NCBI GenBank assembly: GCA_036003365.1
Contig: DASYSL010000090.1
Span: forward strand, 1-10,956
From: DASYSL01 sp036003365
GTDB lineage: Bacteria > Eisenbacteria > RBG-16-71-46 > DASYSL01
Length of the DNA: 10,956 bases
Reading direction: 5' to 3'
The notes beneath the pieces are model-generated. The model saw nothing but the letters and a program-made list of their open reading frames with translations, was not told the origin of the DNA and did not search any database. The position numbers were made by a program, and so were the translations under genes. Below are positions 1 to 6,997 of this stretch, one piece after another (positions within the stretch are counted from its first letter, which is position 1; each line of letters begins with the position of its first letter).

Positions 1-941
1 GCGAGCCCGAGCGAGTCCACCGGCAAATCGAAATACCAGCGCGAGGCCTCGGCCACGCCGCCGATCCCCACCGTTCCTGCCTGACCCCAGTACACGCTGT
101 TCAGATACATCTCGAGGATCTGCCGCTTGCTGAGCAGGATCTCGAGGCCGACCGCGAGCGGGATCTCGGCCAGCTTGCGCGTCAGCGTGCGCTGATTGCC
201 GAGGAAGAGCGAGCGTGCGAGCTGCTGCGTGATGGTGCTCGCGCCTTCGCGCACGCCGCCGGCCTTCACGTCCCGCGCCAGGGCGCGCACATTGGCGCGC
301 GGATCGAAGCCGAAGTGTTGGTAGAAGCGCCGGTCCTCGGAAGCCACGACCGCTGCCTGGACGACGCGCGGCACGCGCTCGATCGACACCCAGCTGCGCC
401 GTACCCGGTTCTTGTCGAAGAGCAGTGCGACGGTGAAGGGCTCGAGCCGAGGCGGATGCGCGAGGTCGGGCTTCGTGGCGCCCAGTACCCCGCCCAGTCG
501 GTCGACCGCGGCGACTTGGTCGTTGGCGAAGCGCACGCGCACGCGCTCGGGCCCGCCGTATCCAGCTGGATCGTGCGCGTCGAGGAAGCCGCGCAGGAAG
601 ACGTCGGTGGCGCCGGATCCGATCGCGAACGTGCCCGGCATGCGGAGCGGTGGCGCGGCCGGTCGATAACCGCGCGCGCGCAGCTGTGCTTCGAGCTGGC
701 CCTGGGATAGCGGTGCCTCCGGCGAGAGCGTCACGTCGGCCGAGTAGACGCGCGAAGGGAAGAACCACGCCGGACCCGTCGCGCGCAAGGCGCGCAGCTC
801 GCGCACGCGCACGGCGAAGATGACGAAGCCCGCGATCACGGCGAACACCGCGAGGAACACGTAAAGGAGAGCGGAGCGGGGGGCCCGGCGCTTGTGCGGC
901 GGACTCGCGGAAGGAGGAACGTCTTGGCGAGGATCAGCCAT
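1..941 (-). CDS. mrcB: Penicillin-binding protein 1B-type transglycosylase/transpeptidase, partial (N-terminal part)
   Basis: Bifunctional peptidoglycan synthase anchored in the inner membrane. It polymerises lipid II glycan strands (GT51 domain) and, in the part lost off the left edge, should cross-link peptides. The 313 complete codons read: a cytoplasmic tail with basic residues (KRR at 18-20), one membrane segment at about 24-44, a UB2H-like regulatory domain at about 62-165 (SRVYSADVTLSPEAPLSQ, then LEAQLRARGYR), then GT51. The GT51 motifs are SEDRRFYQHFGFD with catalytic Glu202, GASTITQQLAR at 233-243, RKLAE with the second Glu259, and ILEMYLN at 275-281. The UB2H segment is what separates PBP1B from PBP1A. 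The chosen ATG (941) is preceded by a weak GGAAG. An in-frame ATG at 980 would add 13 residues (MGENAPGPGSLLA), and I cannot exclude it. In proteobacteria UB2H is bound by the lipoprotein activator LpoB; no LpoB is visible here. The gene is divergent from the PEBP lipoprotein gene. Confidence 0.9.
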   Translation of the reverse strand, partial: MADPRQDVPPSASPPHKRRAPRSALLYVFLAVFAVIAGFVIFAVRVRELRALRATGPAWFFPSRVYSADVTLSPEAPLSQGQLEAQLRARGYRPAAPPLRMPGTFAIGSGATDVFLRGFLDAHDPAGYGGPERVRVRFANDQVAAVDRLGGVLGATKPDLAHPPRLEPFTVALLFDKNRVRRSWVSIERVPRVVQAAVVASEDRRFYQHFGFDPRANVRALARDVKAGGVREGASTITQQLARSLFLGNQRTLTRKLAEIPLAVGLEILLSKRQILEMYLNSVYWGQAGTVGIGGVAEASRWYFDLPVDSLGL

Positions 942-1035
942 GGCGAGAAGACTTCCGGGTCCGGGGGCGTTCTCGCCCATGGTAACGCAGGCAGGCGGAT
1001 GGGAGTAGGCTCGGGTCAGCCCCCGGAGGGCGAAG

Positions 1036-1629
1036 ATGAAGACCCAGCTGCTTGCAGCACCGATCTCGTTTCTGACCCTCGCCACGGTGCTCGGCTGCGC
1101 CGAGGGTGGATCGCACCCCCAGACCTCGGGCGCGCCCGCGACGGTGAAAGCCAAGGAGAACTCGATGAGCTTCCACCTGACGTCGAGCGCTTTCGCCGAT
1201 GGCGCCGACGTTCCTCCCAGGTTCACGTGCGAGGGCGCCGATCATTCGCCGCCCTTGCAGTGGAGCGGCACGCCGAAGGAGACCAAGAGTCTGGCGTTGA
1301 TCGCCGACGATCCCGACGCCCCGGATCCTGCCGCACCCAAGACGACCTGGGTGCATTGGGTGCTGTACGACCTTCCCGCCGACGCCAAGAACCTCTCCGA
1401 AGGCGCCAAGCTGCCGCACGGCGCGCGCGAAGGCTTGAACGACTGGAAGCAAACCGGTTGGCGCGGCCCGTGTCCTCCGGTGGGCAAGCATCGCTACTTC
1501 TTCAAGCTCTACGCCCTCGATGTGCTGCTGCCGGACCTCGCCAAGCCCAACAAGGCAGCGCTCGAAAAGGCGATGGAAGGGCACGTGATCGCGCGCGCCC
1601 AGCTCATGGGCCGCTACCAGAAGCATTGA
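1036..1629 (+). CDS. YbhB/YbcL family PEBP-like lipoprotein
   Basis: Phosphatidylethanolamine-binding-protein fold (Raf kinase inhibitor-like, YbhB/YbcL branch). The bacterial family is a small-ligand binder with no settled physiological role. The 197 residues start with a lipoprotein signal: a short basic start, hydrophobic residues 5-19 and a lipobox VLGC with Cys21. This predicts a lipid-anchored envelope protein rather than the cytoplasmic or plainly periplasmic form of many homologues. After a linker (22-45) come the PEBP motifs: SSAFADGADVPPRFTCEGAD, PPLQW, the ligand-site DDPDAP at 91-96, WVHWVLYDLP at 105-114, and GPCPPVGKHRYFFKLYAL at 144-161. It is full length for the family. The ATG is well supported by GGAGGG about 6 bases upstream. 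The stop overlaps the likely start of the following methyltransferase, so the two are probably co-transcribed. The family call is firm; the physiological role is unknown. Confidence 0.9.
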   Translation: MKTQLLAAPISFLTLATVLGCAEGGSHPQTSGAPATVKAKENSMSFHLTSSAFADGADVPPRFTCEGADHSPPLQWSGTPKETKSLALIADDPDAPDPAAPKTTWVHWVLYDLPADAKNLSEGAKLPHGAREGLNDWKQTGWRGPCPPVGKHRYFFKLYALDVLLPDLAKPNKAALEKAMEGHVIARAQLMGRYQKH

Positions 1630-2312
1630 AACCCGCCGCCACGCTGGTGGAGGAGTTCGACGCGATCGCCGAGGCGCTCGCCGCGGTGCCCGCGATCCGT
1701 GAGCGCCTCTCGAGCGCCGAGCGTGATCTGTTGCGCTGGATTCCCGCCGGCGCGGGGCGCGGCCTCGATGTGGGATGCGGGGACGGGTTGCTCACGCGAG
1801 CGGCGGCGCGGCGCGGAATCGCGATGCTGGGGATCGATCTCTCGCCGCGCATGATCGCCCTGGCGCGTGCGCGTTCGGGGCCCGATGTTGCCTACCGCGT
1901 CGCCGATGTCATGAACGACGCGATCGAACCCGGTGCTGCCTACGACATCGTCCTGTCGGTCAACACCGTGCACCATCTTCCGCTCGCGGCCATCGTGCCG
2001 CGGCTGGCCGCGCTCGTCGCCCCGGGCGGCCGCTTGCTGGTTCAGGACGTGGTGACGCGTGCCCGCGTGAGCGATCTGCCGCTCAACCTGGCAGCCGGGA
2101 TCTCGCGGATGATCGAGCGCACGCGCGGACGTTGGCGATTCACCTCGGAGCTGAAGCGTCTCTATCACCAGCATGGCCACGGCGAGCGCTATCTCGACCC
2201 CGGCGAGGTGCGGGGCGCTTACCAGCCCTTCCTACCAGGCCTTCAGGTGATGCACCACCTCCAGTGGCGCTACTCGATCGTTTGGACGCGCCCGCGCGCT
2301 GAGAAGACTTAG
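1626..2312 (+). CDS. Class I SAM-dependent methyltransferase
   Basis: Transfers a methyl group from S-adenosylmethionine to an unidentified small-molecule acceptor; probably cytoplasmic. The Rossmann-fold motifs are in order: LDVGCGDGLL at 47-56 (motif I, SAM binding), GIDLSP at 69-74 (the acidic residue that binds the ribose), VADVMN at 92-97, YDIVLSVNTVHHLP at 106-119, and LVAPGGRLLVQDV at 130-142. The reading frame is open far upstream of 1626, but that part lies over the PEBP gene and is an out-of-frame shadow. I place the start at TTG 1626-1628, where TTGA shares four bases with the TGA stop of the PEBP gene, which is typical translational coupling. GTG at 1647 is an alternative. The product would be 228 aa. 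The C-terminal third (about 145-228) is likely the acceptor side and carries a His-rich stretch, YHQHGHGERY. The substrate cannot be inferred. Confidence 0.87.
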   Translation: MKPAATLVEEFDAIAEALAAVPAIRERLSSAERDLLRWIPAGAGRGLDVGCGDGLLTRAAARRGIAMLGIDLSPRMIALARARSGPDVAYRVADVMNDAIEPGAAYDIVLSVNTVHHLPLAAIVPRLAALVAPGGRLLVQDVVTRARVSDLPLNLAAGISRMIERTRGRWRFTSELKRLYHQHGHGERYLDPGEVRGAYQPFLPGLQVMHHLQWRYSIVWTRPRAEKT

Positions 2313-2322
2313 GAGCCCGCGG

Positions 2323-2350
2323 CTGACCATTTCCTGGATCAACTTATGCT
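2323..2350 (+). promoter_or_regulatory. Possible sigma70-like promoter for the BON-domain gene
   Basis: The 90-base gap between the methyltransferase and the BON gene contains CTGACC (2323-2328) and TATGCT (2345-2350) with a 16-base spacer. Each hexamer matches the E. coli consensus at 4 of 6 positions. The gap is long enough for the BON gene to have its own promoter, but promoter consensus in this lineage is unknown and such matches are common by chance. Confidence 0.25.
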
Positions 2351-2402
2351 CCTCACCGCCTAGGCCCGGCCCAAGTGCCGGAAACAGCGAGGGAGGACCC
2401 CC

Positions 2403-3080
2403 ATGGACGAAAAGACCGAAGGCAATGTCTACAACAAGGCGGGCGCCGCAGGCGCCTTTCTCGGTGGGCTCGCGGTCGGCGCCGCCATGATGTACATGAC
2501 CGATCCCGACGGCGGGGCGCGCCGCCGCGCGGCCTTGCGCGACAAGGGCGTTCGCGCCTTCCAGGGGTCCCAGGACTTCATCGGAAAGACGACTCGGGAC
2601 CTTCGCAATCGGGCCGAGGACCTGGCGGAGACGCCGCGGCGCCTCCTCAAGCGGACCGTGAGCGACGACGTGCTGCGCGAGCGCGTGCGCTCCAAGATGG
2701 GACACTACGTCTCGCATCCGCGGGCCGTCCGCATCAGGGCCTATGACGGCATGGTGACCCTGGTCGGGGCGGTGCTCTCCGAGGAAGCGCCCCGTCTCAT
2801 CAAGGCCGTCTCGAAAGTGCCGGGCGTGAAGGGCGTGGACGATCAGCTCGAACGGCACGACGATGCCGACGTGCCCTCGCTTCAGGGCGAGGTGCCGGGC
2901 GGTGGCGAGGAAATGGCGGAGCAGGGGCCAAGCACGTGGAGTCCGGGCATGCAGCTCATCGTGGGCGCGGCGACCGTGATCGGGCTTCTGGGCGTGACGC
3001 AGTACCGTCGCATCCGGCATTCTTCGAATGGCGGTGCGCAGCCGATCGACGTCACAGAGTCGGAAGGCAATTTCGATTAG
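2403..3080 (+). CDS. BON-domain membrane protein with glycine-rich N-terminal segment
   Basis: A 225-aa protein, probably bound to the cell envelope. BON domains are thought to bind phospholipid or membranes and occur in OsmY and in stress-related proteins. Visible parts are: a glycine/alanine-rich hydrophobic segment at about 13-32, immediately followed by YMTDPDGGARRRA, a motif seen in YtxH-like and related bacterial membrane proteins in which basic residues follow a short membrane anchor; a charged, probably helical stretch at 45-85; a BON domain at about 87-150 with the core VRIRAYDGMVTLVGAV and VPGVKGVDDQL; an acidic/glycine linker; and a second hydrophobic segment at about 183-200 (GMQLIVGAATVIGLLG) followed by YRRIRH. 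GGGAGG sits 7-12 bases before the ATG. The gene stands alone and ends 20 bases before a strong hairpin. A role in envelope stress or osmotic response is only a family-level guess. Confidence 0.85.
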   Translation: MDEKTEGNVYNKAGAAGAFLGGLAVGAAMMYMTDPDGGARRRAALRDKGVRAFQGSQDFIGKTTRDLRNRAEDLAETPRRLLKRTVSDDVLRERVRSKMGHYVSHPRAVRIRAYDGMVTLVGAVLSEEAPRLIKAVSKVPGVKGVDDQLERHDDADVPSLQGEVPGGGEEMAEQGPSTWSPGMQLIVGAATVIGLLGVTQYRRIRHSSNGGAQPIDVTESEGNFD

Positions 3081-3100
3081 TCCTCGGCGACCTCGCTGAA

Positions 3101-3130
3101 CCCGACTCATGCCGCATGGCATGAGTCGGG
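3101..3130. terminator. Perfect 13-bp hairpin between convergent genes, probable bidirectional terminator
   Basis: CCCGACTCATGCC (3101-3113), loop GCAT, then GGCATGAGTCGGG (3118-3130): an uninterrupted 13-bp stem with a 4-base loop. It lies 20 bases after the BON gene stop on the plus strand and 3 bases after the stop of the minus-strand reductase-like gene. That position between convergent genes fits a shared terminator. Neither flank has a clear T-run, so it is not a textbook intrinsic terminator. Transcript-end protection or a binding site is also possible. Confidence 0.7.
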
Positions 3131-3133
3131 CTC

Positions 3134-3784
3134 TCAGGCGCCGCTCTTCCGCAAGAAGACATGCGTGGCGCGCTCACCCACGACCTGTTTCTCGAAATCG
3201 TATCCCAGCGCTCGCGCATCGAGACCATTCCAGAGACTTTCTCCCGTTCCCATGATGACCGGACGGATCGCCAGGCACAGCTCGTCGATCAGCCGCGCCT
3301 GCATGAACTGACGGATCGTCGACACGCCGCCGCCCAGGCGGACGTCCTGGCCCTTGGCCGCCTCCATCGCCTGGTCGTAAGCGGAGCGAATGCCGTCGGT
3401 CACGAAGGAGAACGTCGTCCCGCCCGTCATCTCGAGAGGTTTCCGCGGGTGGTGCGTCAGCACGAACGCGGGCACGTGATACGGCGGCTCCTCACCCCAC
3501 CAGCCGCGCCAGCTCTCGTCCGGCCATGGGCCCCGCACCGGACCGAACATATTGCGGCCCAGGATCCAGGCGCCGATGTTCTTGAATCCGCGCTCGGCCA
3601 TGTCGTTGTCGACGCCCGTTTCGCCGCCTTCCTCACCGTGCATCTCGCGGAACACGCGTGTGGGGAAGAACCAGTCCATGATCTCGGTGCCGCGCTCGCC
3701 GAGGGGGTTCGCGAGACTTTGATTCGGCCCGGCCGAGAAACCGTCGAGAGAGACGCCAAAGCTCTGCACGCGAAGCTTCGCCAT
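3134..3784 (-). CDS. Dihydrofolate reductase-like (RibD C-terminal domain) family protein
   Basis: A 216-aa protein of the RibD_C/DHFR-like fold, probably an NAD(P)H-dependent reductase of unknown substrate acting in the cytoplasm. Typical features: the N-terminal strand and loop VQSFGVSLDGFSAG (6-19), GRNMFGP at 76-82, the strand/loop HVPAFVLTHHPRKPL (103-117), the nucleotide-binding turn RLGGGVSTIRQF at 149-160, and the closing segment IDELCLAIRPVIMGTGESLW. This is the stand-alone form common in soil bacteria. It lacks the deaminase half of true RibD, so riboflavin synthesis should not be assumed, and it differs from FolA. The frame stays open upstream to 3901, but ATG 3784 is preferred because it begins with the family's usual MAKLRV-like start and has GAGGA nearby. 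It follows the minus-strand methyltransferase by 8 bases and is probably translated from the same mRNA. Confidence 0.87.
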   Translation of the reverse strand: MAKLRVQSFGVSLDGFSAGPNQSLANPLGERGTEIMDWFFPTRVFREMHGEEGGETGVDNDMAERGFKNIGAWILGRNMFGPVRGPWPDESWRGWWGEEPPYHVPAFVLTHHPRKPLEMTGGTTFSFVTDGIRSAYDQAMEAAKGQDVRLGGGVSTIRQFMQARLIDELCLAIRPVIMGTGESLWNGLDARALGYDFEKQVVGERATHVFLRKSGA

Positions 3785-3792
3785 GTTGGTCC

Positions 3793-4383
3793 TCAGAGGT
3801 GTTCGGCCGTGGCGACGTAGAGATCGCCGCCGAAGGCCGAGGGGCGCCGCGCCCGCACGGCCGGCACAGTGAGCCCGGCCGCGCGCGCCAGCTCCGGCCA
3901 TCGCCCCGCCGGAATCGGATAGGGCACCCAGCGGTTCGGTCCGCGCCCATCGTACTCGACCACCACGACTCTTCCACCGGGCCGAACGTGAGCGGCCAGG
4001 CGCGCCAGGGCGCCGGGCGCGTCCTCGACGAAGTGGAGCGCGTTGGCGAACAGCATGCCGTCGAGTGCCGGCAGACCCAGCGGGCGCGTGAAGTCCGCGG
4101 CCAGCGTGATGACTCCCGGCGCCTTCTTCTTCGCCCAGCGCGCGAGGCCCGCCAGCGCACCGGGGTCACGATCGACGGCGTAGACGCGGGCGGTTGGCCC
4201 CAGGATTTCGACCAGAGCACGGGTGAAGATCCCGGAGCCCGCGCCGAGATCGGCCCACAGCCCCTCGTGGCCGGTGACGGCCGAGCGAATCAGTTCCGCC
4301 GCTTCGTGAGTCGTCATGCGAGTATGGCCTGCATCGTACACCTCCTCGCGGTGACGAACCTGCAGGTCGTGTGATACAAACAC
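3793..4383 (-). CDS. Class I SAM-dependent methyltransferase
   Basis: SAM-dependent methyltransferase of 196 aa with an unknown acceptor; no signal peptide, so cytoplasmic. Motifs: LWADLGAGSGIFTRAL at 42-57 (SAM binding), VYAVDRDPGAL at 67-77 (acidic residue for ribose), ITLAADFTRPLGLPALDG at 92-109, LFANALHFVED at 111-121, VRPGGRVVVVEY at 133-144, and a conserved-looking NRWVPYPIP before the last helix. The start is uncertain. GTG 4383 has a good AGGAGAG upstream but leaves only 29 bases to the divergent cupin start. ATG 4317 (MTTHEAAELI) matches where close family members usually begin and leaves a 95-base divergent promoter region, but its ribosome site is weak. First gene of a pair with the reductase-like protein. 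It is not closely similar to the other methyltransferase in the window. Confidence 0.87.
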   Translation of the reverse strand: MFVSHDLQVRHREEVYDAGHTRMTTHEAAELIRSAVTGHEGLWADLGAGSGIFTRALVEILGPTARVYAVDRDPGALAGLARWAKKKAPGVITLAADFTRPLGLPALDGMLFANALHFVEDAPGALARLAAHVRPGGRVVVVEYDGRGPNRWVPYPIPAGRWPELARAAGLTVPAVRARRPSAFGGDLYVATAEHL

Positions 4384-4412
4384 GTCCCACTCTCTCCTAG
4401 GGAGGCCTCCCC

Positions 4413-4760
4413 GTGACCGATGTTTCCGCCGCCGATCTCGAGCAGCTCAAAGATGCTTCGCGTGACCCCGTGGCCACCGATGGCGACAAGTACAAGGTGG
4501 TGATGGAAGACGAGCGCGTGCGGGTTCTCGAATACCGCGACTCGCCGGGGCAGCGCACGTCCCCTCATTTCCATTCGGATTACGTGCTCTGCGCCCTCAA
4601 CTCGTTCACGCGCAAGTTCACCATGCCCGACGGCAGCAGCGTCGTGCGCGAGGTCAAGGCGGGGGCCGTCGTGTCGGCCAAAGGTCATTCCCACATTGGA
4701 GAGAACGTCGGCACCACGGACACGCACGTCCTCATCGTCGAGATCAAAGCGCGGAACTAG
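4413..4760 (+). CDS. Small cupin-fold protein
   Basis: A 115-aa single-domain cupin; the reaction or ligand is unknown. The core begins YKVVMEDERVRVLEYRDSPG (27-46). This is followed by PHFHSDYVLCAL, whose His52 and His54 are the usual metal ligands of cupin motif 1, then FTMPDGSS and VKAGAVVSAKGHSHIGEN (81-98) with His92, His94 and Glu97, and finally TDTHVLIVEIK. The histidine pattern suggests a bound divalent metal. No signal peptide, so cytoplasmic. The start is GTG 4413, supported by AGGGAGG at 4399-4405. It is divergent from the methyltransferase with only 29 bases between the annotated starts. The TonB receptor begins 67 bases downstream in the same direction, so an operon is possible but not shown. 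Confidence 0.85.
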   Translation: MTDVSAADLEQLKDASRDPVATDGDKYKVVMEDERVRVLEYRDSPGQRTSPHFHSDYVLCALNSFTRKFTMPDGSSVVREVKAGAVVSAKGHSHIGENVGTTDTHVLIVEIKARN

Positions 4761-4827
4761 AGCCTCAGCACTGCCTGATCCTTCGGGAGAATTGATCCCA
4801 AGAGCGATTGCTGTTCCACTCAGGGTG

Positions 4828-6996
4828 ATGAAGCTCTGGACGGCCGCCCTCGCCAGCGTGCTCGTGACCTGCCCCGCTCTCGCGGGTGCGGCCGAAACGG
4901 CGCATGTCACGGTTCAGGTCCGATCCCAAGTCCACGCTCCTGTCGAAGGCGCGGCCGTGAAGAGTGGAACGGCACGCGCCGCGAGCGACGCTGCCGGCGT
5001 TGCACACCTGCTGCTCGCCACCGGCGCCCACGAGATCACCGTCGCACGCCTCGGCTTCGCCCCCGACACGCTGCGTGTCGAGATCGCAGGCGATACGACG
5101 CTCACCGTCTTGCTCCGCGAGACCAGCATCGAAATGGCTCCTGTCGTGATCGCGAGCACGCGCACCGAGCGGCGCATCGAAGACGAGCCTGAGCGCGTCG
5201 AGGTTCTGGCCGGCGAGGACGTGTCGGAGAAATCCCAAACCCGCCCCGGGGACGTCACCACGCTGGTGGCGGAGATTCCAGGTGTGCGCGTGCAGGTGAG
5301 TGATCCGGGTGTCGGGGCGACCGGGCTTCGTATCCAGGGCATGCGCGCGCAGTACTCCGCGGTGTTGATCGACGGCCTTCCGCTTCACGGGGGCGAAGGC
5401 CTCGGTCTGGGCCTGCTCCAAATCCCGCCCCTCGACGTGCAGCAAGCCGAAGTGATCAAGGGCGCGGCGACCGCGCTCTACGGACCTTCGGCGCTCGGCG
5501 GTGTGCTCGACATCGTGACCCGTCATCCTGGTGACACGCCTGAGCGCACATTGCTCTTGAACCAAACGACGCGCGGCGGAACGGACGGAGCGCTCTGGCT
5601 CTCGAAACGGTGGAGCGAGCGCTGGGGCGCGACGTTTCTCGCCGGCGTGCACCGCCAAGACCTGAAGGACGTCGACCACGACGGTTGGGCCGACTTGCCC
5701 GGCTTCACGCGCGGCGAGCTGCGCCCCCGCGTGTTCTGGAGCGCACCGGGCGGCCGCTCGCTCGAGCTGACGGCGGGAACGACGATCGAAAATCGCGAGG
5801 GCGGGGGAGAGGGCGATCTTCGCCAGCGCGCCGACACACGCCAGGGCGACGCTGGACTCCACGGACGCTGGCCGCTCGACGCGGCAAGCCTCGTCGAGGT
5901 GCGCGGCGCCTGGAGCGGGCAATGGCAGAAGCATTCCATGTTCGATCCGGTCGCCGGCCCCGTCGAGCTGCACGACGAGCGCCAGACCGGTTTCGGCGAA
6001 GCCCTCTATCGGCGCACTAGCGGGCCGGCCGTTTGGCTCGTCGGCGCGGCGTGGAATCTCGAGGACTACGAGAGCACGGATCTCCCCACTTTCGATTATC
6101 GCTACGCGGCGCCGGCGGTCTTGAGTCAGCTCACCTGGACCCTGGCTCCTTGGCTCTCCTCATCCGCCGCCGCGCGCGCCGACTTTCACAATCGCTATGG
6201 CACACGCGTGAGCCCGCGCCTCTCGGTGCTCGCCCACGATCAGCATGCGTTCGAGGCGCGGCTCTCTCTGGGCGGCGGATTCCATGCGCCGACTCCGTTC
6301 ATCGAGGACACGGAGCCCTTGCCGCTCACGCGCATCCAGCCGCCTTCGGAGCTCGCCGCCGAGCGGGCGAAGAGCGCTTCACTGGATCTCACGGCGCGGC
6401 GCGGTCCGCTGGAAGTGAATGCGACCGGCTTTCTGTCGCGCATCGAGCGACCGGTGGCCCTCTCCGAGCCGGGCGACTCCGTATCCGATCCCGCGGCCGC
6501 TTTCGCCGTTCTCTCCAACGCTCCCGGGCCCACGAACACCGGCGGCGTCGAGATCTACGCGTTCTATTCCAAGGAGCCGATCACGGTGACGGCGAACTAT
6601 GCCTGGCTCTCGGCGACGGAGATCGCGCCCGACGAGCCGGCGCGCCGCGATGTTCCGCTCACACCGCGGCAGAGCGCCGGTCTCGACGTGGCCTGGGAAG
6701 AGGACGAGTCGGGCACGCGAGCCGGGATCGAGATCTTCTACACCGGCCGGCAGAGCTTGGAGCACGATCCCAACCGCACGGTGAGCGAGCCCTTCGCCAC
6801 CATCGGCATTCTCGTCGCGCAGCAATTCGGCAAGGCGCTCGTGTACGTCAACGGCGAGAACCTCAGCGACATTCGCCAAACGCACTACGCGCCATTCGTC
6901 TTGCCGGAACCCTCGCCGGTCGGTCGCCTGACGGTGGACGCCTGGGCGCCGACCGAAGGAAGGGTGTTGAACGCGGGCGTGAGATTCAGCTTCTAG
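4828..6996 (+). CDS. TonB-dependent outer-membrane receptor with N-terminal carboxypeptidase-regulatory-like domain
   Basis: Outer-membrane beta-barrel that imports a scarce substrate (siderophore, vitamin, metal or oligomer) using TonB energy. The frame is open from 4696, but ATG 4828 gives a proper Sec signal peptide: MKLWTAALASVLV, cleaved near AGAAE (about 22). Domains of the 722 aa: a carboxypeptidase-regulatory-like beta domain at about 26-98 (VEGAAVKSG, LGFAPDTLRVEI); a TonB-box/linker region MAPVVIASTRTERR (103-116); the plug at about 119-233 with IPGVRVQV, GLRIQGMRAQYSAVLIDGLP, VQQAEVIKGAATALYGPSAL and GGVLDIVTRHP; then the barrel, ending NAGVRFSF with the terminal Phe recognised by the BAM machinery. 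The ribosome site is weak (CAGGG close to the start). No SusD-like partner is visible, so it is not a SusC/D pair. The plug wording resembles colicin-I/ferric-receptor-like proteins, but the substrate is not determined. A minus-strand gene ends one base beyond its stop. Confidence 0.92.
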   Translation: MKLWTAALASVLVTCPALAGAAETAHVTVQVRSQVHAPVEGAAVKSGTARAASDAAGVAHLLLATGAHEITVARLGFAPDTLRVEIAGDTTLTVLLRETSIEMAPVVIASTRTERRIEDEPERVEVLAGEDVSEKSQTRPGDVTTLVAEIPGVRVQVSDPGVGATGLRIQGMRAQYSAVLIDGLPLHGGEGLGLGLLQIPPLDVQQAEVIKGAATALYGPSALGGVLDIVTRHPGDTPERTLLLNQTTRGGTDGALWLSKRWSERWGATFLAGVHRQDLKDVDHDGWADLPGFTRGELRPRVFWSAPGGRSLELTAGTTIENREGGGEGDLRQRADTRQGDAGLHGRWPLDAASLVEVRGAWSGQWQKHSMFDPVAGPVELHDERQTGFGEALYRRTSGPAVWLVGAAWNLEDYESTDLPTFDYRYAAPAVLSQLTWTLAPWLSSSAAARADFHNRYGTRVSPRLSVLAHDQHAFEARLSLGGGFHAPTPFIEDTEPLPLTRIQPPSELAAERAKSASLDLTARRGPLEVNATGFLSRIERPVALSEPGDSVSDPAAAFAVLSNAPGPTNTGGVEIYAFYSKEPITVTANYAWLSATEIAPDEPARRDVPLTPRQSAGLDVAWEEDESGTRAGIEIFYTGRQSLEHDPNRTVSEPFATIGILVAQQFGKALVYVNGENLSDIRQTHYAPFVLPEPSPVGRLTVDAWAPTEGRVLNAGVRFSF

Positions 6997-6997
6997 C

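Noticed and set aside
894..1625. Long upstream extension of the methyltransferase reading frame
   Set aside because: It overlaps the PEBP lipoprotein gene in another frame, is Arg-rich and shows no family motifs; methyltransferase similarity starts only after 1626.
934..1626. Open frame of 230 aa on the minus strand opposite the PEBP gene
   Set aside because: Shadow of a gene with clear PEBP motifs; no start signal or domain.
4765..5973. Open frame of 402 aa on the minus strand opposite the receptor
   Set aside because: Shadow frame without recognisable domains, lying fully over the signal peptide, plug and early barrel of the receptor.
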